Shown here: in pieces, positions 35,166-44,054 of the stretch
How positions within the stretch are numbered: the stretch's first letter is position 1
Layout: every line of letters starts with the position of its first letter
Assembly (NCBI GenBank): GCA_034428395.1
Contig: DAOUHX010000424.1
Span: 62,001 to 126,000, forward strand
DNA: 64,000 nucleotides
Source of the DNA: Bin5 sp034428395
GTDB taxonomy: Bacteria > Chloroflexota > Anaerolineae > Caldilineales > Caldilineaceae
Direction of reading: 5' to 3'
Made by a program: the position numbers and the translations under genes
Notes under the pieces: model-generated
The model's database searches: none
Told to the model about the DNA's origin: nothing
Seen by the model: the letters and a program-made list of their open reading frames with translations, nothing else

Positions 35166-36374
35166 CTAATCAAACTGCCGGTCGCTCTGATGGAACGCTT
35201 TGCCCTTGCCCCGAACCAGATCGGCCCTCTGCCAGGTCCCTATCGTCCGGCAGATATAGTGGCCCTCGCCGAGACTCGATTTCAGCTCCTCTTGCGTGAC
35301 CCATTGGTGGGGCGTGCTGTCCGGCATCTCCAAGTCCAGCCCTTCGTCCAGCACGGCATACACCCGGCAGATGCCCTCCTCCATCTCAATGTCTTCGATG
35401 TAGGTCATCCACGGAATGTCCACCCCTATCTGATCTTTCGTCAAGGCCTGCAGGGAAGCGATCCGCGCTCCCACGTCCCAGCCGCCCGTACCCTCCTCTT
35501 CCCATCCCTCGCCTCCGGGCAGGTCCCAGCAATCGTTTTCAATGTCGCCCAGAAGCAGAAACTGGGATTCCCCGCCCGACGAGCGCTCGATCAGCAAGCG
35601 CGTCGTGGTAATCGGCTTGTCAAAGCAGACCGGAATCAGCCGTTTGCCTGCGTCGCTAAGCGCGTTCAGCGCGGCCGGATTGTACGGATAATAGCCCGCC
35701 GCGGGCGGCGCACTGGACGCGCAGAACTTATGGAAAATGCCGCAGCGGTCTTCCAGTGCCGTGCCTGTCGGTGCCAGGTGCCACGTATGCTGGTTCGCCA
35801 GCAACAGGTCGCCCGCCCTCAGCTCCGGATCAACGAAAGGGGCCAGTTGCTCCGGGTCGGGGCCCCGAAGGTCCAGAACGCGCGCCTCCTCGTCAACAAC
35901 CTGAGTCAGCTTATGCGAGCCGGGAGAGACCAGAAACTGCCCGAACTCAACGTCGAAATCCGTGAGCGGAATGATGGCGAACATCCAGTTCATCGAGGAG
36001 CCGACCGGCCGCCAGCGCTTGTAGTCGCAGTGCGCGGGACCTCCCTTATTACCCGGAGTGCGCACGTAGGCGACGAACGCGGCAAGATGGGCCGGCTGAC
36101 CCAACAGGCCCTCGACTGCGTCGATCATGCCCGCGTGTTCTGCCATCGGGGCCATCCCCGGTTCAGCCAGCTTGTTGCCGCTGACCGTGTATTTAGCCGG
36201 CTCAGGGTATTTCAGCGTGGGCGGGTACGCGTTGATCTGCGCCTGTTGCCGAACGACACCGCGCCAGGCTTCAACTTCGTCAGCGGAAAGTAGATTGCGA
36301 ACGATCAGATAGCCGTCCTCTTCGTAGCTGGCCTTCTGCTCTTCGCTGATGGTCGAACGCACTGTCATCGTCAT
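35166..36374 (-). CDS. PhyH-type dioxygenase fused to a degenerate Nudix-like domain (PhyH 2)
   Basis: A 402-residue two-domain protein. Residues 10-220 are an Fe(II)/2OG oxygenase: ISEEQKASYEEDGYLIVRNLL, His115-x-Asp117 in GGPAHCDYKRW, EFGQFLVSPGSH, and the distal His in NQHTWHLAPTG (about 196-199). Residues 255-385 look like a Nudix fold. They hold LLIERSSGGESQFLLLG, DCWDLPGG at 282-288, and the closing HQWVTQEEL at 356-364. The Nudix box after GG lacks the REUxEExGU glutamates (ARIASLQALTKDQIGV instead), so hydrolase activity is doubtful and a binding role is possible. I know of no common family with this fusion. Confidence 0.82.
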   Translation of the reverse strand: MTMTVRSTISEEQKASYEEDGYLIVRNLLSADEVEAWRGVVRQQAQINAYPPTLKYPEPAKYTVSGNKLAEPGMAPMAEHAGMIDAVEGLLGQPAHLAAFVAYVRTPGNKGGPAHCDYKRWRPVGSSMNWMFAIIPLTDFDVEFGQFLVSPGSHKLTQVVDEEARVLDLRGPDPEQLAPFVDPELRAGDLLLANQHTWHLAPTGTALEDRCGIFHKFCASSAPPAAGYYPYNPAALNALSDAGKRLIPVCFDKPITTTRLLIERSSGGESQFLLLGDIENDCWDLPGGEGWEEEGTGGWDVGARIASLQALTKDQIGVDIPWMTYIEDIEMEEGICRVYAVLDEGLDLEMPDSTPHQWVTQEELKSSLGEGHYICRTIGTWQRADLVRGKGKAFHQSDRQFD

Positions 36375-36638
36375 CGCGCTTTCTCCACGTGGAAAAGGAA
36401 GTGAGGGGACTACTGTGTCTTGTTGTCGCTTCGGCTCCGGAGGAGACAGGACCTCCCCACCGGCCGCTGCGCCATTCCGAGCCCTTTCGCCCAGCCGCGC
36501 CCGTCAGGGCTGAACTTGCATGTGGTAGCCAGCATACCAGAAGCATCTGGACCGAGAAAGCCGCGATTCCGGTCTCGCCGCAGGCTTCCAACAAGGCAAA
36601 GCGGCAGATCAGGCCTGCTTGGCAGCACTTAGGCGGGC
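36375..36638. other. Intergenic stretch, nothing recognised
   Basis: A 264-base gap inside the PhyH cluster with no clear promoter, terminator or repeat. Confidence 0.4.
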
Positions 36639-37475
36639 TCAATATCTGTCTTCGCTCGCACCCAGTGCTTCGAAGTGCTCCCGTTCCGCCTCTGTGCGCG
36701 CAGCCAGCTCGAGCAAGGGATCCACCATGGCGCGGATGCGCGGGTGGTCGCTCTTGAGGAACGCCTCGTCCGGCTGAAACATGCTGCCGCGCCTGTTGTA
36801 GCGCATAAAGGAGGCGATCTGCTCGTCGGTCTCCAGCTTGCCGGCAAACCGCAGCTTCAGAAAGCGCCGGCCAGGCTGCATTCCATATACGCCGTGGTAG
36901 ATCTTCTGACTGAAGAAAACAATGTCGCCGGGATCGGACTCGATGACGACGCCGGGCATTTCGGTCGGGCTTAGCCCAAGGAACTTCCTGGCTGTCTCCC
37001 CGGTCTGCTCGTTGAGCGGGAGCAGCTCGTCGTAGAGAGGCGGCTTGTGCGATCCGGGTATCAGGCGAAGCGCGCCGGTGTCAGCCCGGAGCCTTTCCAG
37101 GTAGAGGTGGAAGCTGTACGTGTTGGCATGGGGCTCGCTGGGTCTGTCGGTGTGCCAGTGGTGTATTCCCTTGTCGTTCACGCCCTCGTTGTTCAGGCTG
37201 CCTCCCGATCCGTTCCAGATGAATCCCGGCCCCAGCAGGGCCTCAACCGTCGCCCAGATTCGGTCGTCCACCAGCATGTTCGTAAACACTTCGCTCTTCT
37301 CTACGATGTCGAAAATGCCCTCATTCTTGCCTGTCGGAGGGCCTCCTCCTCGTTGCTCCCAGAAGAGCCTGTCCGCTTCCACGGAGGCAGCCGCCATCTC
37401 TTCGGCCGAGAACTGCTGCCGGAGGTGAATGAAGCCAAATACATCGAAGCGGGCCTTCTGCTGTGGTGAAATCAT
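36639..37475 (-). CDS. Phytanoyl-CoA dioxygenase family protein (PhyH 3)
   Basis: A 278-residue Fe(II)/2OG oxygenase. The triad is His108-x-Asp110 in HHWHTDRPSEPH and His194 in QKIYHGVYG. Arg203/204 in PGRRFLKLRF is the probable 2-oxoglutarate ligand. ADTGALRLIPGSHKPP and DPGDIVFFSQKIYHG are family-typical. It differs clearly from PhyH 1 and PhyH 2, so the cluster holds three distinct oxygenases. It starts 60 bases downstream of the DppC-type permease gene. Confidence 0.88.
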   Translation of the reverse strand: MISPQQKARFDVFGFIHLRQQFSAEEMAAASVEADRLFWEQRGGGPPTGKNEGIFDIVEKSEVFTNMLVDDRIWATVEALLGPGFIWNGSGGSLNNEGVNDKGIHHWHTDRPSEPHANTYSFHLYLERLRADTGALRLIPGSHKPPLYDELLPLNEQTGETARKFLGLSPTEMPGVVIESDPGDIVFFSQKIYHGVYGMQPGRRFLKLRFAGKLETDEQIASFMRYNRRGSMFQPDEAFLKSDHPRIRAMVDPLLELAARTEAEREHFEALGASEDRY

Positions 37476-37535
37476 GATCTTTCCGCCCTTGTTTTCTCAG
37501 GGTTGCAGCCATGGCGCACCGGGCCTCTCATCCCG

Positions 37536-38453
37536 TCAGCGCACCAGCATTCGCGGGTCGAGTGCGTCGCGTAGTCCGTCGCCTATAAAGTTGATCGAAA
37601 GCACGCAGGTCGTAATCATCATGCCTGGCGGTATCCAGAGCCAGACCATGTGCTGAATGATGTGGATCGATCTTGCTTCGTTGATCATCGTGCCCCAGCT
37701 CGGCGTTGGCGCCTGAACGCCCAGGCCCAAAAAGCTCAGGCCGGCCTCGGTGAGAATGGCCCCGGCCACGCCAAAGCTGGCCGCGACCACAAGCGGCGCC
37801 ACAATATTGGGCCCAACATGCTTGACTATAATGCGGCTCTTTGCCACGCCAATCGACTCTGCCGCCGTAATGAAGTCCATCTCGCGAATGGCCAGAATCT
37901 GCCCGCGCACCAACCGCGCAATGCTTGTCCAGTTGATCAGCCCAATCGCCAGCATAGTGTTTTGCAGACCGGGGCCGACGATCGCAACCACGCTGATGAG
38001 AATGATCAACGTGGGAAACGACATCACGACGTCGGTAAGACGCATGATGATCATGTCGACCTTGCCGCCGTAATAGCCGGCCAGACAGCCCAGCACAGTA
38101 CCGATGCTCAGATAGATCGCCACCGCCACGAGACCCACCGACATCGATATGCGTCCGCCATACACGATGCGGCTCCAGCGGTCCCTCCCGTTCAGATCCG
38201 TACCCAGAAGGTGGTCCCGGCTCGGCGGCACGCCCACCTCTCTCAGATTCCCGCGAATCGGGGACAAGGGGGCCACAACGGATGCAAGCGGAAAGGACAT
38301 GAGTACTACAATCACGATGTATATTGCCCCCGCCAATGCCAACCTGTGCCTGACAAAACGGCGCAGTGTCTGGAAACGGCGCTCCGGAAGCGCCGCGGCC
38401 ACCGCATTGTGAACTTGCTCGGAGCCGGGACTTTCAATGGACTCGACGGCCAT
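37536..38453 (-). CDS. ABC importer permease, DppC type (cluster 2)
   Basis: A 305-residue inner-membrane permease. The family motif LLGTDLNGRDRWSRIVYGGRISMSVGL precedes a core of about five helices. The EAA loop is AESIGVAKSRIIVKHVGPNIVAPLVV, and SFLGLGVQAPTPSWGTMI follows. It forms a heterodimeric channel with the DppB-type protein 53 bases upstream. No ATPase gene is present in this cluster, so it presumably uses one encoded elsewhere. Confidence 0.92.
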   Translation of the reverse strand: MAVESIESPGSEQVHNAVAAALPERRFQTLRRFVRHRLALAGAIYIVIVVLMSFPLASVVAPLSPIRGNLREVGVPPSRDHLLGTDLNGRDRWSRIVYGGRISMSVGLVAVAIYLSIGTVLGCLAGYYGGKVDMIIMRLTDVVMSFPTLIILISVVAIVGPGLQNTMLAIGLINWTSIARLVRGQILAIREMDFITAAESIGVAKSRIIVKHVGPNIVAPLVVAASFGVAGAILTEAGLSFLGLGVQAPTPSWGTMINEARSIHIIQHMVWLWIPPGMMITTCVLSINFIGDGLRDALDPRMLVR

Positions 38454-38506
38454 GACCTTTTTTTCGAGGCGATTGCCCTTTGTGCTCTTCCAAAAGTCTC
38501 TTTGTC

Positions 38507-39487
38507 CTACTCATAGCGGATGCGTGGGTCGGCCACCGCGTAAGCGAGGTCCGCCGCAAGATTGCTCAGGACAATGAGGACGGCTGACAACAGGACCATA
38601 CTCATGATCAGGGGATAGTCGCGGGCTGAGACTCCGTCAAGGTACAATCTACCCAACCCGGGCCAATCGAAGATTGTCTCAATGATCAGTGCGCCGCCAA
38701 ACAGCCCGGGAATCTGCAGGCCGGCGATCGTGATCACCGGGAGAATAGCGTTGCGAAAAGCGTGTTTGTAGATCACCATCCGCTCCCGCAAACCTTTGCT
38801 GCGCGCCACGGTTACATAGTCGGTGCGTAATACCTCCAGCATGCTCGCACGCGTGTAGCGCATGTAGGTCGCCATGCCTTCGATCGCCAGCACACCTGCC
38901 GGCAGGACCATGTACTTGAGCCTGTCAAAAAAGGTGGTAAAAAAACCTGCGTCGGTCAAGGTGACAGTCGAGTAGCCGCTGGTCGGCAGCCACCTCATGT
39001 TCACGGCAAAGAGGTAAAGGACCACAATCGCGGCAAAGAAGTTGGGAATCGAAATTCCGGTGAACACGAACACGGTGAAGACATAGTCCGCCCAGGAGTA
39101 CTGCCTGACTGCCGAAAAGATCCCTAAGGCAATTCCTCCGATCAGGGCTATCAGCCCTGAAGTCACCATCAGCTGAAGCGTGGCCGGCAGACGCCGTCCA
39201 ATTGCGTTCGATACGTCCTCGCGCGTGATGATCCGCTTCCCCAGGTTGCCCGTCAGAATCGACTGCAGCCAGCTCACGTAGCGCACGGGCGCAGGCTTGT
39301 CCAGACCGTAACTGGCCCGCAAGGCCTCCATGTCCAGCTGCAATTCCTGGGTCTCGTCCAACCGCGAGAGGACCATGGAGGATACGGCGTCACCCGGAGC
39401 CAATTCCGTGAAGGCAAACGTTACGACTGTGATGCCCAGCAGCACAGGCAGGGCCAGTGCGATGCGCCGCAGCAGATACGTTTGCAT
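38507..39487 (-). CDS. ABC importer permease, DppB type (cluster 2)
   Basis: A 326-residue permease beginning MQTYLLRRIALALPVLLGITVVTFAFTELAPGD, the DppB first helix. Then come LRASYGLDKPAPVRYVSWLQ and the EAA loop RSKGLRERMVIYKHAFRNAILPVI, ending IETIFDWPGLGRLYLDGVSARDYPLIMS. It lies 172 bases after the binding-protein gene and works with the DppC-type partner. Confidence 0.93.
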   Translation of the reverse strand: MQTYLLRRIALALPVLLGITVVTFAFTELAPGDAVSSMVLSRLDETQELQLDMEALRASYGLDKPAPVRYVSWLQSILTGNLGKRIITREDVSNAIGRRLPATLQLMVTSGLIALIGGIALGIFSAVRQYSWADYVFTVFVFTGISIPNFFAAIVVLYLFAVNMRWLPTSGYSTVTLTDAGFFTTFFDRLKYMVLPAGVLAIEGMATYMRYTRASMLEVLRTDYVTVARSKGLRERMVIYKHAFRNAILPVITIAGLQIPGLFGGALIIETIFDWPGLGRLYLDGVSARDYPLIMSMVLLSAVLIVLSNLAADLAYAVADPRIRYE

Positions 39488-39659
39488 TGCTTGCCTCGAA
39501 AAGCGTGTCGCCGGCTATAGTGGCGGATCGCTGCCCCGCCTGGTCTCCCCTCCCTCCCAACGCCGCTCAATTGCCAGGCCGGAAGGGAGGGGAGCCGCCT
39601 GCAGCGGCTTTCCCGCTCCGTCGGGTAGTCAAAGAGCGAAGCCTTGACGGGACCGACCG

Positions 39660-41375
39660 TTACTCTTTGAGGTACCAGGTGTACGGCAGCTGGTCGGCAT
39701 AGGCCCCCAGTGACAGGAAGAAGCGGTAGTTGCACAGGTCAGACCGGACGGCGATGCGGCGGTCCTGCTGCCAGAACGGCATGTCGATCACCTCATCTGT
39801 CGCAATCTCGGTGATCTCGTTGAATAGCGCCGTTCGCCTCTCAGGATCGAACTCTGTCATCGTAGCGACCGCCAGTTCATCATACGCCTCGTTGCAGTAA
39901 CGCGGCGTATTCGAGCCGTGGGGAGGCACGACCTCACACCGGTATCGCGCCGCGTAGTCCTCCGGCACCATCGGAGCGCAGCAGCCGTACAGCAAGTCGA
40001 AGTCGTCGTCCGACACGACCCTCTCAATCAGCGTTGGGATTTCAACATACTGCGGGTTCACCTTCACGCCAACATCCGCCCAAAACTGTTGCATGGCCGC
40101 AGTGACGCGCTTGTGAATGTCGTCCCCATAGTAGAAGAGAAGGTCCAACTCCCTATCCGCATCCCACTCGGCCTCGGCCAGAAGCTCCTTGGCCTTCTCC
40201 GGGTCGTACGGATAGAGGGTGATGTCCGGGCTCATCCATTCACGATTCGGATCGAACATGAACCAATCGTAGACGATCGCTTCGCTCCCCCAGATGCCGT
40301 CCTGGATCGCCTCCAGGTCCAGCGCGTAGAGAAGGGCCTTTCGCACGCGAATGTCCGCCAGGTTCAGATGGTTGGGCCGTATGAAAATGGCCCCAAAGGG
40401 TGCCCCAACCAGCGCGATATCCGGGTTCTCATCCATGCGGATGCGCTCGGTCCCGCTGGCCTGGGCGCCAACGTGAATTTCACCGGCCTCCAGGGCCGCC
40501 ACCCAGGTCGCCATGCTGGCGCGCAGCCCGAAACGGAAGATGATCTGGTCCAGGTAGGGCCGGCCAGCCCAATAGTCCTCGTTGCGTTCGAGGACGTAGT
40601 ACTGGTCCGGCACCAGTTCGGCCAGCTTGAACGGGCCCGTGCCGATCGCTTCCATTGTCGTCCCAACTTCGGAAAAGGGAATCCCCTCGATCGACGCCTT
40701 GCTGAAAATGTTGTCATTGGGAGGAATGCTGCGCAGGAAGTTGGGCTCCGGCGTGAGGAAATGGAACTCAATTGTGTGATCGTCGATCACCTTCAACCCC
40801 GAGATCTCGTCGGCCTCGCCCTCTTGGAACGCCACCGCGCCTACAAGGTTCGCCAAACTGCCGCTTTGGCCGCTGGCGCTTTCGGGATGCGCGAACACCT
40901 CATAGGTGTACTTCACGTCCTCCGCCGTAAATGGGCTTCCGTCGTGAAACAGCACGCCCTGCCTCAGGTGGAACGTATAGGTGTGCAGATCATCCGAAAT
41001 GTCCCAGCTCTCTGCCAGTTCCGGAACGATCGCATAGGTGCCTGCCTGGGCCTCAACCAACTGGTTGAAAATATAGGAGTTGTTGGTATCCGAGAGCCAA
41101 CCCGACCCCTCCAGACCGCGGGCCGCAGCGGTACTTACGATAGTGCCTCCATAGCGCGGCGGATCATCCGCGCATAGGTTAATCCAGGTAGCGCCAAGCG
41201 TCTCAGGATCGTACCAGTCTGTCGGCGCCAGGACTTCCGTTTCCGGCTGGTCCTTCGGCGCGGCGACAGGCTCCTCCGCCTCGGTGGCTTCGGTGGCGGG
41301 GGTCGGCGCAACGCAGCCGGCGAGCAGCACCGCCGCTGCAATTGCCAGATATGCTACCAGCATACGGGCTCGCAT
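39660..41375 (-). CDS. Dipeptide-type ABC substrate-binding lipoprotein (cluster 2)
   Basis: A 571-residue SBP_bac_5 protein. The signal sequence ends at lipobox LLAGC (Cys21). Family blocks are ESWDISDDLHTYTFHLRQGVLFHDGSPFTAEDVKYTYEVF, IGTGPFKLAELVPDQYYVLERNEDYW and IRVRKALLYALDLEAIQ. The ATG at 41373-41375 has AAGGAGGAG upstream. It heads the cluster of two permeases, three oxygenases and a mannonate-dehydratase-like enzyme and so defines the imported compound, which is unknown. The Dpp family also carries sugars, opines and nickel, so the ligand need not be a peptide. Confidence 0.92.
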   Translation of the reverse strand: MRARMLVAYLAIAAAVLLAGCVAPTPATEATEAEEPVAAPKDQPETEVLAPTDWYDPETLGATWINLCADDPPRYGGTIVSTAAARGLEGSGWLSDTNNSYIFNQLVEAQAGTYAIVPELAESWDISDDLHTYTFHLRQGVLFHDGSPFTAEDVKYTYEVFAHPESASGQSGSLANLVGAVAFQEGEADEISGLKVIDDHTIEFHFLTPEPNFLRSIPPNDNIFSKASIEGIPFSEVGTTMEAIGTGPFKLAELVPDQYYVLERNEDYWAGRPYLDQIIFRFGLRASMATWVAALEAGEIHVGAQASGTERIRMDENPDIALVGAPFGAIFIRPNHLNLADIRVRKALLYALDLEAIQDGIWGSEAIVYDWFMFDPNREWMSPDITLYPYDPEKAKELLAEAEWDADRELDLLFYYGDDIHKRVTAAMQQFWADVGVKVNPQYVEIPTLIERVVSDDDFDLLYGCCAPMVPEDYAARYRCEVVPPHGSNTPRYCNEAYDELAVATMTEFDPERRTALFNEITEIATDEVIDMPFWQQDRRIAVRSDLCNYRFFLSLGAYADQLPYTWYLKE

Positions 41376-42050
41376 CGGGACTCCTCCTTGGGAATAGCTC
41401 AAGTTGTGCAAGATCGTGCAATCACGTTCGACTCGACAACCATCTGCAAGACATACACCCCGAGAGAAACCGAGAGGCAGGCTGGCCAGGCCTGTGAATG
41501 AAGCAGCGCACTTCATCTTGTGGGCAAATCCGCTCCTTTCGCTCGGAAACTGCAGCCGCACGCTGTCAAAAAAGATGCCGGCAACACCCATTCAGCAGGT
41601 GCGGTCAAAGGACTGCGGGAACCCGTCGCCGAAAACTGCGCCGCAATGCGGCGGCGGTTGACAACGGGCCCCGGCCGCCTTCGACCGCTGCCGTGCTTCA
41701 ATCGGAAACGTCGCCGCGGCCAGCACGGGTTGGTCGATGGAGTTTCGATCCTTGACGCCTGTCTTGGCTTCTGCGGCAACAGCGAAGTTTGCATGGATGT
41801 AGTAGTCTCCCGGTTACCCCGCAAAGGGCTGCCAAGGACAAGACTGAAATCCCGCTCTTTCCGGCGTCGGACCAGCAAGCCAGCAATCAAGACACCGGCA
41901 TCACCTACCATAATAATGAAATATAAGTGAAAGTCAAGGGAGCAAAAAGAGGCCCGGGCCGCCTTCCATTGGGCGAAGCCTTGCAGCATAGGATATAATA
42001 ACGAACCGAAATTCGGAGACGCCAGACCTACTTGTGAAGGACGATCCAGC
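41376..42050. other. Intergenic stretch with divergent control regions
   Basis: 675 bases between divergent genes. Near 41408-41425 the sequence GTGCAAgatcGTGCAA is a ten-base-period direct repeat in the leader of the binding-protein gene. A TATAAT at 41994-41999 with only a weak -35 (TTGGGC, 19-base spacer) precedes the small membrane protein gene. No gene is supported between them. Confidence 0.4.
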
Positions 42051-42341
42051 ATGGCCCGTCGTAGCAGACGCCGCCGATCAAGCCCCAGCAGAGCCAACCC
42101 GCGCAGTTACAGCGGCCTGCGGCCGAGAGTTGAATTGGAGCAAGGCCAGCCCGAGCCGCCCCGATCCGAGCCAAGACCGGCTGTAGAAGGGCCGCAGCAG
42201 CAGCCCGCCCCAGCCGGCACTAGCAAAGCCCAGGCCGACTGGAAAAACGAATACAGCCGTGTTTTCTCCGACCTGAAACAGCTGCTCGTCGTTTCGGTCG
42301 CTCTGTTTGCCCTGATGCTGGTGGTGGGATTCTTCCTGTAG
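42051..42341 (+). CDS. Small tail-anchored membrane protein, function unknown
   Basis: 96 residues. A strongly basic N-terminus (MARRSRRRRSSPSRANPRS), a Pro/Gln-rich disordered stretch, and a single C-terminal transmembrane helix LLVVSVALFALMLVVGFFL. AAGGA lies upstream of the ATG. The layout suggests a cytosolic basic tail anchored by its C-terminus. No family is recognised. Confidence 0.6.
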   Translation: MARRSRRRRSSPSRANPRSYSGLRPRVELEQGQPEPPRSEPRPAVEGPQQQPAPAGTSKAQADWKNEYSRVFSDLKQLLVVSVALFALMLVVGFFL

Positions 42342-42359
42342 AGGCTGCTGCCCGATCCA

Positions 42360-43043
42360 TCAATTGGGCCGAGGTTGCCGCTGTGCCGGCGGTTGCCGCC
42401 ACTGCAGAACCGCGCGAATGCCGGCATGAAGCAGCCACGACAACCAGAAGTTGCGCGTATACAGAAAAAGGCTGGTCGTCGACAACAGGATTGCCGCCGA
42501 AATCAGGCGATTTGAGTTGCCCCTCGAATGAAGGATGACGCCGGGCACGGCCAGCGCGGCCCCGAGCCATGTTGACCAGTACTGGACTACCTGGTCCGGC
42601 GCCGGAAAGGATATTAGCAGGTCCAGCGACGCGCCGCGCAGAAAGCACCAGTGGAACTCCTGAGCGCTGCTCTCTATCCACATCATGAGCGAAAACTGAC
42701 CCGCACTTCGCTCGCCAGGAGGAAGGCCTCTCTCGCTATGGAGCCAGATGCGGACGATAACGAGCAGGGCCAGCATTCCCGCCAGCACGACTAGACCAAC
42801 GCGTAAGCCCAGCGACCAGTCGAGGTAGGAAACGCCCATCGAGCGGGGGGACAAATCCCCCACAACCAGGCCCAAATACGGCAGGGAGACCCACCGGACC
42901 ACGCGCAGAGTTCGCTCCAGGCCCGGGGCGAATAGCCGTGCCAGACCGGAGGTAAATCCGGCCAGCAGAAAACTTGAGGCCAGCCATAGCCCCGCCCGCG
43001 TAGGGGCCGCACTCAGTTGCTCCAATATCCACGCGATGTCCAT
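42360..43043 (-). CDS. Multispan membrane protein, possibly a degenerate CPBP-like protein
   Basis: 227 residues with about six hydrophobic segments. WIESSAQEFHWCFLRGASLDLL and NFWLSWLLHAGIRAVL vaguely recall motifs 1 and 4 of CPBP (Abi) intramembrane proteases. The normal EExxxR pair is reduced to one Glu, so activity is doubtful. It is divergent from the small protein at 43072 with 28 bases between starts. Confidence 0.5.
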   Translation of the reverse strand: MDIAWILEQLSAAPTRAGLWLASSFLLAGFTSGLARLFAPGLERTLRVVRWVSLPYLGLVVGDLSPRSMGVSYLDWSLGLRVGLVVLAGMLALLVIVRIWLHSERGLPPGERSAGQFSLMMWIESSAQEFHWCFLRGASLDLLISFPAPDQVVQYWSTWLGAALAVPGVILHSRGNSNRLISAAILLSTTSLFLYTRNFWLSWLLHAGIRAVLQWRQPPAQRQPRPN

Positions 43044-43071
43044 ACGGGGATCTTAGCGAAACGGTCCATCC

Positions 43072-43272
43072 GTGAAAATCAGATACCTGCTGCTTGTCCT
43101 CGTTATGCTCGCCGTAATCTTCCTGCTCAAACCGAAGGCAGTCTGGGCGGAGTACAAGCGGATACGCAGCCAGTGGAATACGATTCTCACTCTCCTCGTT
43201 GTCGTAGTCGGAGCCTACCTGCTGTTTGGCTTTTGGCGAGCATATGTCGGCACTGGCGGCATTCCGTGGTAG
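43072..43272 (+). CDS. Small two-helix membrane protein, function unknown
   Basis: 66 residues from a GTG. The first helix IRYLLLVLVMLAVIFLL and second helix TILTLLVVVVGAYLLFGF flank a short charged loop (WAEYKRIRSQWN). No family recognised. Coding status rests on the clear membrane pattern only. Confidence 0.45.
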   Translation: MKIRYLLLVLVMLAVIFLLKPKAVWAEYKRIRSQWNTILTLLVVVVGAYLLFGFWRAYVGTGGIPW

Positions 43273-43390
43273 CAGCCCCCGCAAGCAAGCCCACGACCCA
43301 CTTGGGCTGGCGGCACGACTAAACGATCTGTCAGGCCGACTCTGTAAATGAACCGGTCTGTGAGGCGATCAGCGACAAGTGCTTCCCGCG

Positions 43391-43855
43391 TCAGGAGACC
43401 GCCGCCAGAGCCGCAGCGGGGCTGTCCGCCGGCGCAACATTGTAGCTCGTCTCCAGCAAGTCGCCGTTCTCGTCGATGACAAAGTGGCTGCGGTGGATGC
43501 CCATGAATGTGCGCCCGTACATGGTCCGCTCGCCCCAGACGCCGTACGCTTCGGCGATCGAGTGATCTTCATCGACAAGCAAAGTGAACGGCAGGTCGAA
43601 CTTGGCGCGGAAATTCTGATGGCTTTCCTCGCCGTCGGGGCTGATGCCGAAGACGACGGCATTCTTCTCAGTGATCTCGACGTGAACATCGCGAAATCCA
43701 CAGGACTGCGTCGTGCAGCCGGGCGTGTCGTCCTTTGGATAAAAGTAGAGAATCACCTTTTGGCCGCGAAAGTCGGCCAGATTGACAGTTTCGCCGCCGT
43801 CAGTCCTGGCTTCGAAAGTGGGGGCTGGTGTCCCCGGGGCTAGTTCGCTTCTCAT
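43391..43855 (-). CDS. bcp: Peroxiredoxin of the BCP/PrxQ type
   Basis: A 154-residue thiol peroxidase that reduces H2O2 and organic peroxides. The active site is FYPKDDTPGCTTQSCGFRD: the peroxidatic Cys in PGCT and a resolving Cys five residues later, the atypical two-cysteine PrxQ pattern. GISPDGEESHQNFRAKFDLPFTLLVDED and GIHRSHFVID fit the family. The ATG at 43853-43855 has GGAGG upstream. It is a single gene facing the lipase-like gene at 44055. Confidence 0.92.
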   Translation of the reverse strand: MRSELAPGTPAPTFEARTDGGETVNLADFRGQKVILYFYPKDDTPGCTTQSCGFRDVHVEITEKNAVVFGISPDGEESHQNFRAKFDLPFTLLVDEDHSIAEAYGVWGERTMYGRTFMGIHRSHFVIDENGDLLETSYNVAPADSPAAALAAVS

Positions 43856-44054
43856 TTCAGACCTCCAGTCTGTCGATTGGTGCGGTTCCGACGGCGGGCC
43901 GGGCCGGCCGGGCCGCGGGGCACTGTTGGAGTACGATCCCATCCAGTCGGAGCAAGGTTATTCTACCCGATCGGTCCACATTTCTGAAGCAAAGGCTGCC
44001 CCGGCAATGCGCTTGAGCGGACTTCCGAAAGTGTGATAGAGTAGCCCTAGTTAG

